From Roseiarcus sp963829505 (GTDB lineage: Bacteria > Pseudomonadota > Alphaproteobacteria > Rhizobiales > Beijerinckiaceae), in NCBI GenBank assembly GCA_963829505.1, contig CAWHIL010000004.1, positions 496,001 through 560,000 of the forward strand: a DNA stretch of 64,000 nucleotides, given 5' to 3'. The notes under the pieces were generated by a model. The model did not search any database and was not told the origin of the DNA. It saw only the letters and a program-made list of their open reading frames with translations. Positions within the stretch are counted from its first letter, which is position 1, and each line of letters begins with the position of its first letter. A program made the translations under genes and the position numbers. This document shows positions 1 to 7,940 of this stretch, piece after piece.

Positions 1-167
1 CGCCGGTCGGCGTCAGGACGCTTGCGACCGAAATCTGGGCCGACACCTCGTCGCTCGCCTTCGCGGCGGCGGCCCCGTTCGCGGCGATCCTGCTCTGCCT
101 GTCGTTCGCCTTCACGTGGCTCTTCGCCAACAAATTCGGCGCCGCGGCGTTCGCGGATCGGGTGTGA
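1..167 (+). CDS. ABC transporter permease, C-terminal fragment (partial)
   Basis: The 5' end lies outside the window; the frame read from base 3 runs 54 codons to a TGA at 165-167. The visible part has one strongly hydrophobic stretch (AAAPFAAILLCLSFAFTWLF) followed by a short cytoplasmic-looking tail, the usual ending of a binding-protein-dependent transporter permease. It stops four bases before the start of an ABC ATPase, so the two are almost certainly one operon and one importer. Substrate is inferred only from the ATPase (ferric iron / spermidine / thiamine type). Confidence 0.7.
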   Translation, partial: PVGVRTLATEIWADTSSLAFAAAAPFAAILLCLSFAFTWLFANKFGAAAFADRV

Positions 168-171
168 AGCG

Positions 172-1305
172 ATGGCGCGCCTCTCGGTCACGCATCTCGA
201 GAAGAGCTTTGGCGAGAAGCCGGTCTTGCGCGGCGTCGATCTCGAGGTCGCCGCGGGTTCGCTCGTCGCCGTCCTCGGCGCGTCCGGCAGCGGCAAGACG
301 ACGCTTCTCAGGGTGATCTGCGGCTTCGAGCGTGCTTCGTCTGGCGAAGTCGCGATGGATGGCGAGGTCATGAGCGGCGCCGGCGTCCACGTTCCGCCCG
401 AGCGGCGCCGCATCGGCTATGTGGCGCAGGAGGGCTCGCTCTTTCCGCACCTCAGCGTGCTCGACAACGTGGCTTTCGGCCTCAGCCGCCGCGAGCGGCG
501 CGACCGCCCGAGGATCGAGCGGCTGCTGACGGCGGTCGGTCTCCCGGCGGCCTACGCGGATCGCGCGCCCCATCAGCTTTCGGGGGGCGAGCAGCAGCGC
601 GTGGCGCTCGCCCGCGCGCTCGCGCCTCAGCCGCGGCTCGTGATGCTCGATGAACCGTTCTCGTCGCTCGACGCGGCGCTGAGAGTCGAGACCCGCCAGG
701 CGGTCGCCGCCGCCCTCGCCGCGTCCGGCGCGACCGCTTTGCTCGTGACCCACGACCAGGCGGAGGCCCTCGCGATGGGCGCTGAAGTCGCGGTGCTGCG
801 GGACGGCAGGGTCGCCCAGGTCGGCGCGCCGGCGACGCTCTATCGCGAGCCGGTCGACGCGGCGATGGCGCAATTCGTCGGCGAGGCGGTGATCCTTCGG
901 GGAACCGTCGAGGCAGGCGCCGCGATCTCGGCGCTCGGCCGCCTGCCGCTCGCGCGTCCGGCGCCGGACGGGCCGGCCGACGTGATGGTGCGGCCGGAAC
1001 AGATCCGCTTCGTGACGATGCCGAACGGGCATGCGCCGCGGGCCAGGGTCGTCGAGGTTGCGTTCTACGGCCATGACGCGAGCGTGCGCCTCGCCCTTGC
1101 CGGCGCGGCCGGGACGATCGCGAGTCGCGTTCCCGGGCATCGCGCGCCGCAACCCGGAGACGAGGTTCGCCTCACCGTCGAGGGCGCCGTGATGGCCTAC
1201 CCGCGCGTTGCGTCCGCCGGGCGCGGCGGCGCCGCCGAAACCGACCGACCGTCCGCAAGATCCACGAGCGTCGCGGCGCCCGGAATGAAGGAGAACACGC
1301 CATGA
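172..1305 (+). CDS. ABC transporter ATP-binding protein, iron(III)/FbpC-like
   Basis: A 377-residue importer ATPase that would power the permease encoded just upstream. Walker A GASGSGKTT is at about residues 36-44, the Q-loop near 86, the signature LSGGEQQR at 136-143, Walker B LVMLDEPFSSLD at 156-167, and the switch histidine in VTHDQAEA. A C-terminal TOBE-like regulatory region follows (about 260-345). This architecture is that of ferric-iron, spermidine or molybdate importers; an iron role fits the DyP peroxidase two genes on, but is inference. The ATG at 172 is chosen because the family begins right before the LxKxFG strand. About 30 low-complexity residues follow the TOBE region, ending in an ATGA overlap with the next gene. 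Confidence 0.85.
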   Translation: MARLSVTHLEKSFGEKPVLRGVDLEVAAGSLVAVLGASGSGKTTLLRVICGFERASSGEVAMDGEVMSGAGVHVPPERRRIGYVAQEGSLFPHLSVLDNVAFGLSRRERRDRPRIERLLTAVGLPAAYADRAPHQLSGGEQQRVALARALAPQPRLVMLDEPFSSLDAALRVETRQAVAAALAASGATALLVTHDQAEALAMGAEVAVLRDGRVAQVGAPATLYREPVDAAMAQFVGEAVILRGTVEAGAAISALGRLPLARPAPDGPADVMVRPEQIRFVTMPNGHAPRARVVEVAFYGHDASVRLALAGAAGTIASRVPGHRAPQPGDEVRLTVEGAVMAYPRVASAGRGGAAETDRPSARSTSVAAPGMKENTP

Positions 1306-2618
1306 CGACCCGGAACGGGACCTCGACCGCCTCCCTCGGAAGTCTCGAGGAAGCGCTTCGCCATTCCACCTCCCTCGTCCTGAGGAGCGACGAAGGCGCG
1401 TCTCGAAGGACCACCTCCCTCGTCCTGAGGAGCGCCGAAGGCGCGTCTCGAAGGACGCTCCATAGGACTCCCTGGCCAGGTCCTTCGAGACGCCCGCTTC
1501 GCGGGCTCCTCAGGACGAGGGCGGTGCTTTGCGCCCTCGCCCTTCTCTCCTGCGCCCCGGCGCTCGCCGCGACCTCGGGCGCCTTCCTCGACAGCGTCCA
1601 CCGCCAGACGACGCTCTCGTCCACCGTGCCCGAGAACGGCGACCAGAACCCCTACGCGATCGTCGTCGCGCCCGCGTCCGCAGGCGGCGTGCAGAAGGAC
1701 GACGTTCTCGTCACCAATTTCAACAACGAGGGCAATCTGCAGGGGCTCGGCACGACGATCGTCGCCATCAACCCCACGACAAAGAAGCTCACGACCTTCG
1801 CGTCGCTCCCGCGCAACCTCGAAGGATGCCCGGGCGGCGTGGGTCTCACGACCGCGATGACGATGCTGAAATCCGGCTGGGTGATCGTCGGCAGCGCGCC
1901 GAGTTCGGACGGAACGACCGGCACCAAGGGGCCGGGCTGCCTCATCGTCCTCGACGCCGGCGGCAAGGTTGCGAAAGTGATCGCCAACGACGGCATCAAC
2001 ATGCCCTGGGGCAACATGGCGACGCTCGACGAGGGCGACAGAGCGACGATCTTCGTCAGCAACACCGGCTTCGGCGTGGGGTCGCCGGACGGCGATCCGC
2101 GCGTCGTCAACCAACAGACGGTGGTCCGCCTCAAGCTTTCGATCAAGGACGGCGCGCCGCCCGAGGTCGTCGATCAGACGATCGTCGCCAGCGGCTTCGG
2201 CGGCCAACCGAACAAGGACGTCTTCATCATCGGCCCGACGGGCCTCGCGCTCGGGCCCGACGGGACGCTCTACGTCTCCGACGCCACCGGCAACCGCATC
2301 AACGCCGTCTGGGATGCGGTTTCTCGCGATCACAGCGCGGGCGTCGGAAGGACCGTCACCAAGGACGGCCTCCTCCAGCGCCCGCTCGCGATGACCTTCG
2401 CGCCGAACGGACATCTTCTCGTCGTCAACGCGCAGAACGGCCAGGTGGTCGAGGTCGATCCGGCGAGCGGCGACCAGATCAAGGCGCGCTGGATCGATCC
2501 GAACAAGGCGCAGAAGCCGCCCGGCAGCGGCGATCTCTTCGGCATCGCGATGACGCCGGCCGGCGACGGCTTCTATTTCGTCGAGGACGAGAACAACACC
2601 CTCGTGCTCGCGAAATGA
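1302..2618 (+). CDS. NHL-repeat secreted protein with repeat-derived N-terminus
   Basis: 438 residues if started at the ATG at 1302, which overlaps the upstream stop. Residues from about 75 on form a secreted beta-propeller-like protein: a signal peptide (VLCALALLSCAPALA) and then NHL-type repeats such as GLALGPDGTLYVSDATGNRI and a similar one near MTFAPNGHLLVVNAQNG. The first ~74 residues are translated from palindromic repeat DNA (see the repeat at 1371-1522) and are not family sequence. A GTG at 1524 with AGGA upstream gives a normal signal peptide and is the likelier functional start. It overlaps the DyP peroxidase gene by ATGA, so the two are co-translated; a joint periplasmic role is inferred. 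Confidence 0.75.
   Translation: MTTRNGTSTASLGSLEEALRHSTSLVLRSDEGASRRTTSLVLRSAEGASRRTLHRTPWPGPSRRPLRGLLRTRAVLCALALLSCAPALAATSGAFLDSVHRQTTLSSTVPENGDQNPYAIVVAPASAGGVQKDDVLVTNFNNEGNLQGLGTTIVAINPTTKKLTTFASLPRNLEGCPGGVGLTTAMTMLKSGWVIVGSAPSSDGTTGTKGPGCLIVLDAGGKVAKVIANDGINMPWGNMATLDEGDRATIFVSNTGFGVGSPDGDPRVVNQQTVVRLKLSIKDGAPPEVVDQTIVASGFGGQPNKDVFIIGPTGLALGPDGTLYVSDATGNRINAVWDAVSRDHSAGVGRTVTKDGLLQRPLAMTFAPNGHLLVVNAQNGQVVEVDPASGDQIKARWIDPNKAQKPPGSGDLFGIAMTPAGDGFYFVEDENNTLVLAK
1371..1522. repeat. Palindromic repeat family A, tandem partial copies inside a gene
   Basis: Two consecutive left arms (CCTCGTCCTGAGGAGC..., then GTCTCGAAGGAC) are followed by one inverted right arm ending CTCCTCAGGACGAGGG. The same arms recur at 9183-9300, 10659-10769, 56785-56885 and 61978-62087. 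Here the block lies between the annotated start codon and the signal-peptide core of the NHL protein gene and keeps the frame open. A weaker, more diverged copy may precede it near 1328-1365. Confidence 0.85.
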
Positions 2619-3922
2619 CCTGCCCGTTCTCGGGATCGCGCGGCGGCCCATCCCGGCGCGGCCTCCTCGTCGGCGCGGGCGGGGCGCTTGTGAGCTTCGG
2701 CGCCGGCGCGGTCGCGCGCGCTGCAACGCCGGCCGAAGCCCCGCCGCTGCCTGCGTCGCCGGCCCGCGAACCATTCTACGGGGCCCGTCAGGGCGGCATC
2801 GCCACGCGTCCGCAGCGGGCGAGCTATTTCGCCGCCTTCGACTGCCTCGCCAAAACGCGCGACGACCTCGTCGGGATGCTCCAGCTCTGGACTGCGGGGG
2901 CGGCGAGGATGTGCGCCGGCGACACGGTCCGCGAGCTTGGGGACGATCTCTCGGTCGAGGGGCCGGACGGCGGCTCGGCGCTCGGGCTCCAGCCGTCGCG
3001 CCTCACCATCACCTTCGGCTTCGGCCCGGGATTGTTCGTGAAAGACGGCGCCGATCGCTACGGCCTCGCCGCCAGGCGGCCGGCCGCGCTGGTCGACATG
3101 CCGAAGTTCAACGGCGATCAGCTCGATCCGGCGCTGACCGGCGGAGACCTCTCGGTTCAGGCCTGCGCCGACGATCCGGTCGTCGCCTTTCACGCGATCC
3201 GCGAACTCTCCCGCCTCTCGTATAGCCTTGCGCAGTTCCGCTGGGCGCAGGCGGGCTTCCTGCCGGACGGACCGGCCGACGCGACGCCGCGCAACCTCAT
3301 GGGTTTCAAGGACGGGACCAACAATCCGCGCGGAAGCGCGACCACGCCTACGCCCGACAGTCCGCTCGATTTCGACGAGGTCGTGTGGGTCGGCGACGAA
3401 GGCCCGGACTGGATGGTCGGCGGCAGCTATGTGGTCGTGCGGCGGATCCGCATCTCGCTCGAGCATTGGGACCGCACCGAGGTCGATTTCCAGGAAGAGG
3501 TGATCGGCCGCCACAAATATTCGGGCGCGCCGGTCGGCAAGGCGAACGAGCGCGACGCGCTCGACCTCGACCGCGTCGACAACGACGGCAATCCGGCGAT
3601 CGCCGATACTTCCCACGTGCGCCTCGGCGCGGCCGCCACCAACGCCGGCGCGCAGATCTTCCGCCGGCCCTATTCCTTCAACGACGGCGTCCGCTTCACC
3701 GCCGAGCGCTGGCCGCCCTGGCGGCAGGGCATGATGGTCGACGCCGGGCTCTTCTTCCTCTGCTACCAGCGCGACCCGAGGACCGGCTTCATCAAGATCT
3801 ACGAGAACATGGCCAAGCTCGACGCCCTCAACCAGTTCACCACCCACGCCGGCAGCGGCCTCTTCGCCTGCCCGGGCGGAACGCCCCAGGGCGCGTTCGT
3901 CGGCGAGAAGCTGTTCGCCTGA
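2615..3922 (+). CDS. Dyp-type haem peroxidase, Tat-exported (EfeB-like)
   Basis: 435 residues. The N-terminus has a twin-arginine signal (SRRGLLVG at 13-20, hydrophobic run, ARA cleavage region), so the folded haem enzyme is predicted to be exported to the periplasm. The family motif GFKDGT is at 230-235 with the distal Asp at 233; the proximal haem-ligand histidine is probably H334 in DTSHVRL. Dyp peroxidases oxidise dyes and phenolics with H2O2, and EfeB members act in iron uptake. An operon with an iron-type ABC importer and an NHL protein favours the iron-linked role, but no EfeU/EfeO gene is visible. Start is the ATG overlapping the upstream TGA. Confidence 0.9.
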   Translation: MTCPFSGSRGGPSRRGLLVGAGGALVSFGAGAVARAATPAEAPPLPASPAREPFYGARQGGIATRPQRASYFAAFDCLAKTRDDLVGMLQLWTAGAARMCAGDTVRELGDDLSVEGPDGGSALGLQPSRLTITFGFGPGLFVKDGADRYGLAARRPAALVDMPKFNGDQLDPALTGGDLSVQACADDPVVAFHAIRELSRLSYSLAQFRWAQAGFLPDGPADATPRNLMGFKDGTNNPRGSATTPTPDSPLDFDEVVWVGDEGPDWMVGGSYVVVRRIRISLEHWDRTEVDFQEEVIGRHKYSGAPVGKANERDALDLDRVDNDGNPAIADTSHVRLGAAATNAGAQIFRRPYSFNDGVRFTAERWPPWRQGMMVDAGLFFLCYQRDPRTGFIKIYENMAKLDALNQFTTHAGSGLFACPGGTPQGAFVGEKLFA

Positions 3923-3938
3923 AGCGTGACCGCACCGC

Positions 3939-4220
3939 TCAAGGCGCCGCGGGCGTCACCTCGGCGAAAATTCTGTCGCCGAGTTCCGCCTCGGTCGCCG
4001 CCAATTCGTAGCTCGTCTGCAAATTAAGCCAGAAGCGCGCGCTATTGCCGAAGTAGCGGCCGAGGCGGAGCGCCGTCTCGGGCGAGACGCCGCGCTTGCC
4101 GTTGACGATGTCGGCGACGCGGCCCGAAGGCGTGCGCAGCGCCAGCGCGAGCGCGTTGGCGGAAAGCTTCCGCGCCTGCATTTCGCGCCTGAGGATTCGG
4201 CCGGGATGAACGGGTCTCAT
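3939..4220 (-). CDS. higA: HigA-family addiction module antitoxin (XRE type)
   Basis: 93 residues beginning MRPVHPGRIL, the typical HigA opening, with an HTH_3 core (LSANALALALRTPSGRVADIVNGKRGVSPETALRL) and the family ending ARFWLNLQTSYELA. HigA binds its own promoter and neutralises the mRNase HigB. In most loci higB lies directly upstream, but the next gene on this strand (4252-4395) is an unrelated membrane peptide, so this is an orphan antitoxin here. It converges on the DyP peroxidase gene with 16 bp between them. Confidence 0.8.
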   Translation of the reverse strand: MRPVHPGRILRREMQARKLSANALALALRTPSGRVADIVNGKRGVSPETALRLGRYFGNSARFWLNLQTSYELAATEAELGDRIFAEVTPAAP

Positions 4221-4251
4221 GCTCTCGCTTATCGTTCCTCGCCGCTGCGCA

Positions 4252-4395
4252 TCAACCCTCCGGCTTCTCCCGCCGCTCTCGTTCGAGCCGCCGCTTCTTC
4301 GCCTGCGACACCGACCAGAGCTGCCAGAAGCCGAAGCCGAGCGCGACCGCGCCCGTCAGCGCCATCTCGATCAGGCCGTAGTATTTCGGGTCCAT
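4252..4395 (-). CDS. Small single-pass membrane protein downstream of crtB
   Basis: A 47-residue peptide starting MDPKYYGLIEMALTGAVALG, with one predicted membrane segment (about residues 8-29) and a highly basic C-terminus (KKRRLERERREK). It lies 8 bp downstream of the crtB end, in the same direction, and presumably is the last gene of the bchIDO-crtIB transcript. Topology by the positive-inside rule puts the C-terminus in the cytoplasm. Function is unknown; the short membrane-anchor form suggests an accessory peptide. Confidence 0.6.
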   Translation of the reverse strand: MDPKYYGLIEMALTGAVALGFGFWQLWSVSQAKKRRLERERREKPEG

Positions 4396-4403
4396 CGGCC
4401 GCG

Positions 4404-5469
4404 TCAGGCGCCGGCAAAGTCGTGAGACGGCTCGCCCCGCTCGGCGCGCTTCAGGCGCTCGAAGGTTTCGAGCGTGCTCAGGAACGAGGCGCGCCATTCG
4501 ACGATCGCTCGCGACGGCCGCCTGGGCGCCGGGCGGCCGCTCGCCGCCGCCTCGATCAGGAAGCGCCCGCACTGGAGGCTCGGCGAGGGCGCGCCGGCCG
4601 ACAGGCGCCGCGCCTCGACGACGGCGCGCGCCAGAAGCTCGACCTTGCGCCGGCCGCCAACCCGGGCGCGCCGGGTCACCGAATTCGTAACCGTTGCGCT
4701 CGATCTCGGCGCCGATCTCGGCGTAGATGAGGGCGGCGGCGTGGATCGCCGGGCGGCAGTTCGCCGGCAGGAGCGCGACGCCCCGCTCGGCTTGGCCGTA
4801 GAGCCGCTGAGCCTCGTCGAGGAGCCGCGCGACGAGGCCTCGCGCGGGCGCGTCGGGCCGAGGGTCGGCGAGGAAGGCATGCGGGTCGATCCCGGCCTCT
4901 CTCAGCCAGTCGCGCGGCAGATAGAGGCGGCCCATGCGCGCGTCCTCGCCGACGTCGCGGGCGATGTTGGTGAGCTGCATCGCGCAGCCGAGGTCGCAGG
5001 CGCGCGCCAGCGCATGGGGCGCGCGCACGCCCATGATCAGCGCCATCATCACCCCGACCGCGCCGGCGACGCGGGCGGCATAGTCGAGAAGATCGTCGAG
5101 CGTCTCGTAGACGCGTCCCTCCGCGTCCCATGCGAGTCCCTCGAGCAGCGCCTCGGGCAGGCCAGCGGGCAGGCCGGCGCGGCGCATGAGATCGGCCATG
5201 GCGCGGTCGGCGGGGTAGGGCAGGGGCCGCCCCTCGGCGGCGCGCCTCAGCCGCTCTCTCAGCCGCGCGACCGCCGCGGTCGAGCCCGAGGCAAGGTCGA
5301 CCGCGTCGTCGGAGAGGCGGCAGAAGGCGTAGAGCGCGAACGCGCGGCGGCGAACGTCGGCCGGCAGGAGGCGGGAGGCGGCGTAGAAGGATTTCGAGCC
5401 GAGCCGGATCGCCTCGCGGCATTCGCGATGGTCGCTCCTGCTCGCCAGATCAAACGAAAACCGAGGCAT
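4404..5469 (-). CDS. crtB: Phytoene synthase CrtB, frame broken near 4676-4682
   Basis: Condenses two geranylgeranyl diphosphates to phytoene, the first carotenoid step. Residues from the ATG at 5469 show both aspartate-rich motifs (DDAVD; NIARDVGED) and RLYLPRDW. After ...IERNGYEF the reading frame is lost: the family C-terminus (RRKVELLARAV ... IVEWRASFLSTLETFERL) continues one base out of register and stops at 4404. Removing one base, most simply one G in GAATTCGGTGACC (minus strand), restores a 354-residue protein of normal length. The start overlaps crtI by 20 bp. A one-base excess is either sequencing error or a true inactivating mutation. Confidence 0.9.
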
Positions 5470-6979
5470 CCGGGGCCACCTTGTCGAGAACGCGGGCCGA
5501 CGACAGAACCCCCGGCAGGCCCGCGCCCGGATGGGCGCCGGCGCCGACGAGGAAGAGATTGCGCACGTCTTCGCTGCGGTTGTGGGGGCGGAACCAGGCG
5601 CTCTGCGTCAGGAGCGCCTCGAACGAGAAGCCGGCGCCGGCCCACGAATTAAGGCGATCCTCAAAGTCGAGCGGCGTCGTCACGCGCGAGGTGAGAATCG
5701 CGTTCGACAGGCCGGGCAGAAGCCGCGCCTCGAGCGCCTGCTCGATCCGCTTGCGGTAGGGCTCGGCCTCCCGCCGCCAGTCCTGACCGCCCACGAGGTT
5801 CGGCGCCGGCGAGAGGACGTAGAACGAGTCGCAGCCCGGCGGCGCGAGCGACGGGTCGGTCGCCGTCGGCCGGTAGAGATAGAGGCTGAAATCGTCGGCG
5901 AGAACCTTGCGGTCGAAGATGTCGCGGATGAGCGCGCGGTAGCGCGGGCCCATGAGGATCGTGTGGTGGGCGACCGAATCGTAGCGCCGGTCGACGCCGA
6001 AATACCAGACGAAGAGGCCCATCGAGTAGCGCGCCCGGTCGAGCTTGCGGTCGGTCCATTTGCGGCGCGCCGCGGCGGGCACGAGCTTGCGATAGGTCCA
6101 GGCCGCATCGGCGTTCGAGACGACGATGTCCGCCTTGATCCGTTCGCCCGAGGCGAGGCGCACGCCCTTCGCCGTTCCGCTCTCGACGAGAATTTCCTCG
6201 ACCTCTGTCGAATAGCGCAATGCGCCGCCCTGGGCCTCGATCAGACCGACGAGGCCACGGACCAGCGCCCCCATGCCGCCCATGGCGTAGTGCACGCCGT
6301 GGCGCTGCATGAGAAAGGTGATCATGCAGTAGATCGAGCTCGCCCGGAACGGGTTGCCGCCGATCAGCAGCGGGTGGAAGCTGAAGGCGGTCCTGAGGCG
6401 CTCGTCGCGGAAATATTTCGACACGATCGCGTAGACGCTCCGATAGGCTTCGAGTCGCAGAAGGTCGGGGGCGACTCGCGCCATGTCGAGGAACGAATCG
6501 AACGGCTGGTCGCCGAGTTCCTCGAAGCCGATGCGATAGATCTCTTCGCTCCGCTTCATGAAGGCGTCGAACCCCGCGACGTCGCCTTCGCGGAACTTCG
6601 CCACCTCGGCGCGCATCGCCTTCGCATCGCTGCTCTCGCGGAATGCCGAGCCGTCGGGAAAGAGGATGTCGTAGAAGGGCGTGATGGGGCGGAGATCGAC
6701 GTCGTCGGCCATCCGGCGCCCTGAGAGCGCCCACAATTCCTCGAACAGGAACGGCGCGGTGACGATCGTCGGGCCGGCGTCGAAGGTGAAACCGTCCTGC
6801 CGGAAGGCGTAAGCCCGGCCGCCGGGACCGTCGAGCTTCTCGACGACGCTAACCCGGTAGCCGCGCGCGATGAGCCGGATCGCCGCGGCGAGGCCGCCGA
6901 ATCCGGCGCCGATGACGACCGCGTGCGGACGCGCTCGGACCTCGTGGCTCCGGCTCGGTCTCTCCGCGAGTGTCAACAT
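5450..6979 (-). CDS. crtI: Phytoene desaturase CrtI
   Basis: 509 residues. Successively desaturates phytoene to neurosporene or lycopene at the membrane. An N-terminal dinucleotide fold VVIGAGFGGLAAAIRL (about 21-36) binds FAD, and the C-terminal family motif LFLVGAGAHPGAGLPGVLSSARV is intact. It precedes crtB with a 20-bp overlap. The ATG at 6979 lies inside a perfect TGT-N12-ACA PpsR operator; the only in-frame alternative before the FAD fold is the next codon (TTG), so the operator really does cover the start. A -35/-10 pair (TTGATC, 17 bp, TAGTGT on the minus strand, -10 at 6986-6991) would place transcription start at or next to the ATG, giving an essentially leaderless mRNA. Confidence 0.95.
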   Translation of the reverse strand: MLTLAERPSRSHEVRARPHAVVIGAGFGGLAAAIRLIARGYRVSVVEKLDGPGGRAYAFRQDGFTFDAGPTIVTAPFLFEELWALSGRRMADDVDLRPITPFYDILFPDGSAFRESSDAKAMRAEVAKFREGDVAGFDAFMKRSEEIYRIGFEELGDQPFDSFLDMARVAPDLLRLEAYRSVYAIVSKYFRDERLRTAFSFHPLLIGGNPFRASSIYCMITFLMQRHGVHYAMGGMGALVRGLVGLIEAQGGALRYSTEVEEILVESGTAKGVRLASGERIKADIVVSNADAAWTYRKLVPAAARRKWTDRKLDRARYSMGLFVWYFGVDRRYDSVAHHTILMGPRYRALIRDIFDRKVLADDFSLYLYRPTATDPSLAPPGCDSFYVLSPAPNLVGGQDWRREAEPYRKRIEQALEARLLPGLSNAILTSRVTTPLDFEDRLNSWAGAGFSFEALLTQSAWFRPHNRSEDVRNLFLVGAGAHPGAGLPGVLSSARVLDKVAPDASVFV

Positions 6980-6988
6980 AACTTGACA
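6971..6988 (-). promoter_or_regulatory. PpsR/CrtJ operator over the crtI start
   Basis: Minus strand TGTCAAGTTATGTTGACA matches TGT-N12-ACA exactly and is itself nearly palindromic. It contains the crtI start codon. A second TTGACA/TGTCAA element lies just upstream at 6995-7000. PpsR/CrtJ binds such palindromes to repress bch, crt and puc genes. Confidence 0.85.
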
Positions 6989-7010
6989 CTAGACTGTCAA
7001 GCGCCCTTGA

Positions 7011-7940
7011 TCAAGGGCTCTTCTTGCGCCGGCGCGGCGCGGATTGAGCCACGCCGATCACGCCGAGACGCTCCGCCTCCCCGAAGATCAGGTCGGCCGC
7101 CGCCTCCGGCTTTTCCTCGTGCGAGAGGTGCCCGGTCCCCGTGACGGTCTCGACTGCCGCGCCAGGAATCTCGCGCGCCAGCGCCGCCGCGTCGCCTGGG
7201 CTCACCGCCTTGTCGTTGTCGCCGACAATCAGCACGACTTTGGGTTTCAGCTTCGGCAGGTCGCGGCGCATCGTCGCGAGATCCCAGTTCGCCATCATGC
7301 CGAGCGCGCCGCCGACATGCGCGGCGTTGCCGAGGAGGCGGGCGTAGAGGTCGAGCCCGCGCGCGTCGAGCTTCGAACCCGTGCCGCGGATCAGGTTCTC
7401 GACCGCCTTTCGATCCGCCGCCCAGGCGAAGAGCCGCGGCGCCAGCGGATTGACGAAAAGGAGCTTGGCGATCGACGGGAAGAGATAGCGGGCCGCGCCC
7501 TCGAACGGCAGGAAGGCGCCGTTGAGGCTGACGAGGAGCGCCGGCGCGATCGCGCCGTCGAGGCACATGCGGGCGAGGATGGCCGCGCCCGCCGAATGGC
7601 CGACGACGACCTTCGGGCGGAAATCGAGCGCTTTCAGAAGGCCCGCGACCGCCCTCGCCATGCCCGGCAGCGAGAGGTCGGGCGATCGCTCGGTCCGGGT
7701 GAAGCCGTGGCCGACGAGGTCGGGCGCGATCACCTCGAAGCGCGCGGCGAGGAGGGGGATCAGCGCCGCGAAGGAATGGGTCGAGGCGCCCGTGCCATGG
7801 ATCAGGAGACATTGCGGCCCTTCGCCCATCCGTTGCACGTGCCAGCGGGCGCCGCGCGTCGTGACGAAGGCGCTGGCGTCCCGGTTCGGCCAGTCGCGGC
7901 CGTCGCGCTCGAAGGCGAGCGGAGCGGGGGCGAAGATCAT
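7011..7940 (-). CDS. bchO: BchO, alpha/beta hydrolase of the magnesium chelatase operon
   Basis: 309 residues. BchO sits in bchI-bchD-bchO operons and is thought to assist Mg insertion into protoporphyrin IX, though its reaction is not established. An alpha/beta-hydrolase fold is evident: oxyanion region LIHGTGAS, nucleophile elbow VVGHSAGAA, an acid strand VVLIVGDNDKAV and the catalytic histidine in TGTGHLSHEE. The ATG at 7940 overlaps the bchD stop (ATGA). The frame is open further upstream but that is only the antisense-rich continuation within bchD. Confidence 0.92.
   Translation of the reverse strand: MIFAPAPLAFERDGRDWPNRDASAFVTTRGARWHVQRMGEGPQCLLIHGTGASTHSFAALIPLLAARFEVIAPDLVGHGFTRTERSPDLSLPGMARAVAGLLKALDFRPKVVVGHSAGAAILARMCLDGAIAPALLVSLNGAFLPFEGAARYLFPSIAKLLFVNPLAPRLFAWAADRKAVENLIRGTGSKLDARGLDLYARLLGNAAHVGGALGMMANWDLATMRRDLPKLKPKVVLIVGDNDKAVSPGDAAALAREIPGAAVETVTGTGHLSHEEKPEAAADLIFGEAERLGVIGVAQSAPRRRKKSP

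Noticed and set aside
1529..2614. Upstream continuation of the DyP peroxidase frame through the NHL gene
   Set aside because: Overlaps a better-supported gene in another frame; the Tat signal begins at the ATG at 2615.
7003..7018. Perfect palindrome GCCCTTGATCAAGGGC at the bchO end, considered as a terminator or FNR-type site
   Set aside because: It has no separate loop or U-tract, and the TTGAT/ATCAA halves abut without the 4-base spacer of an FNR site. Part of it may serve as the crtI -35 element.
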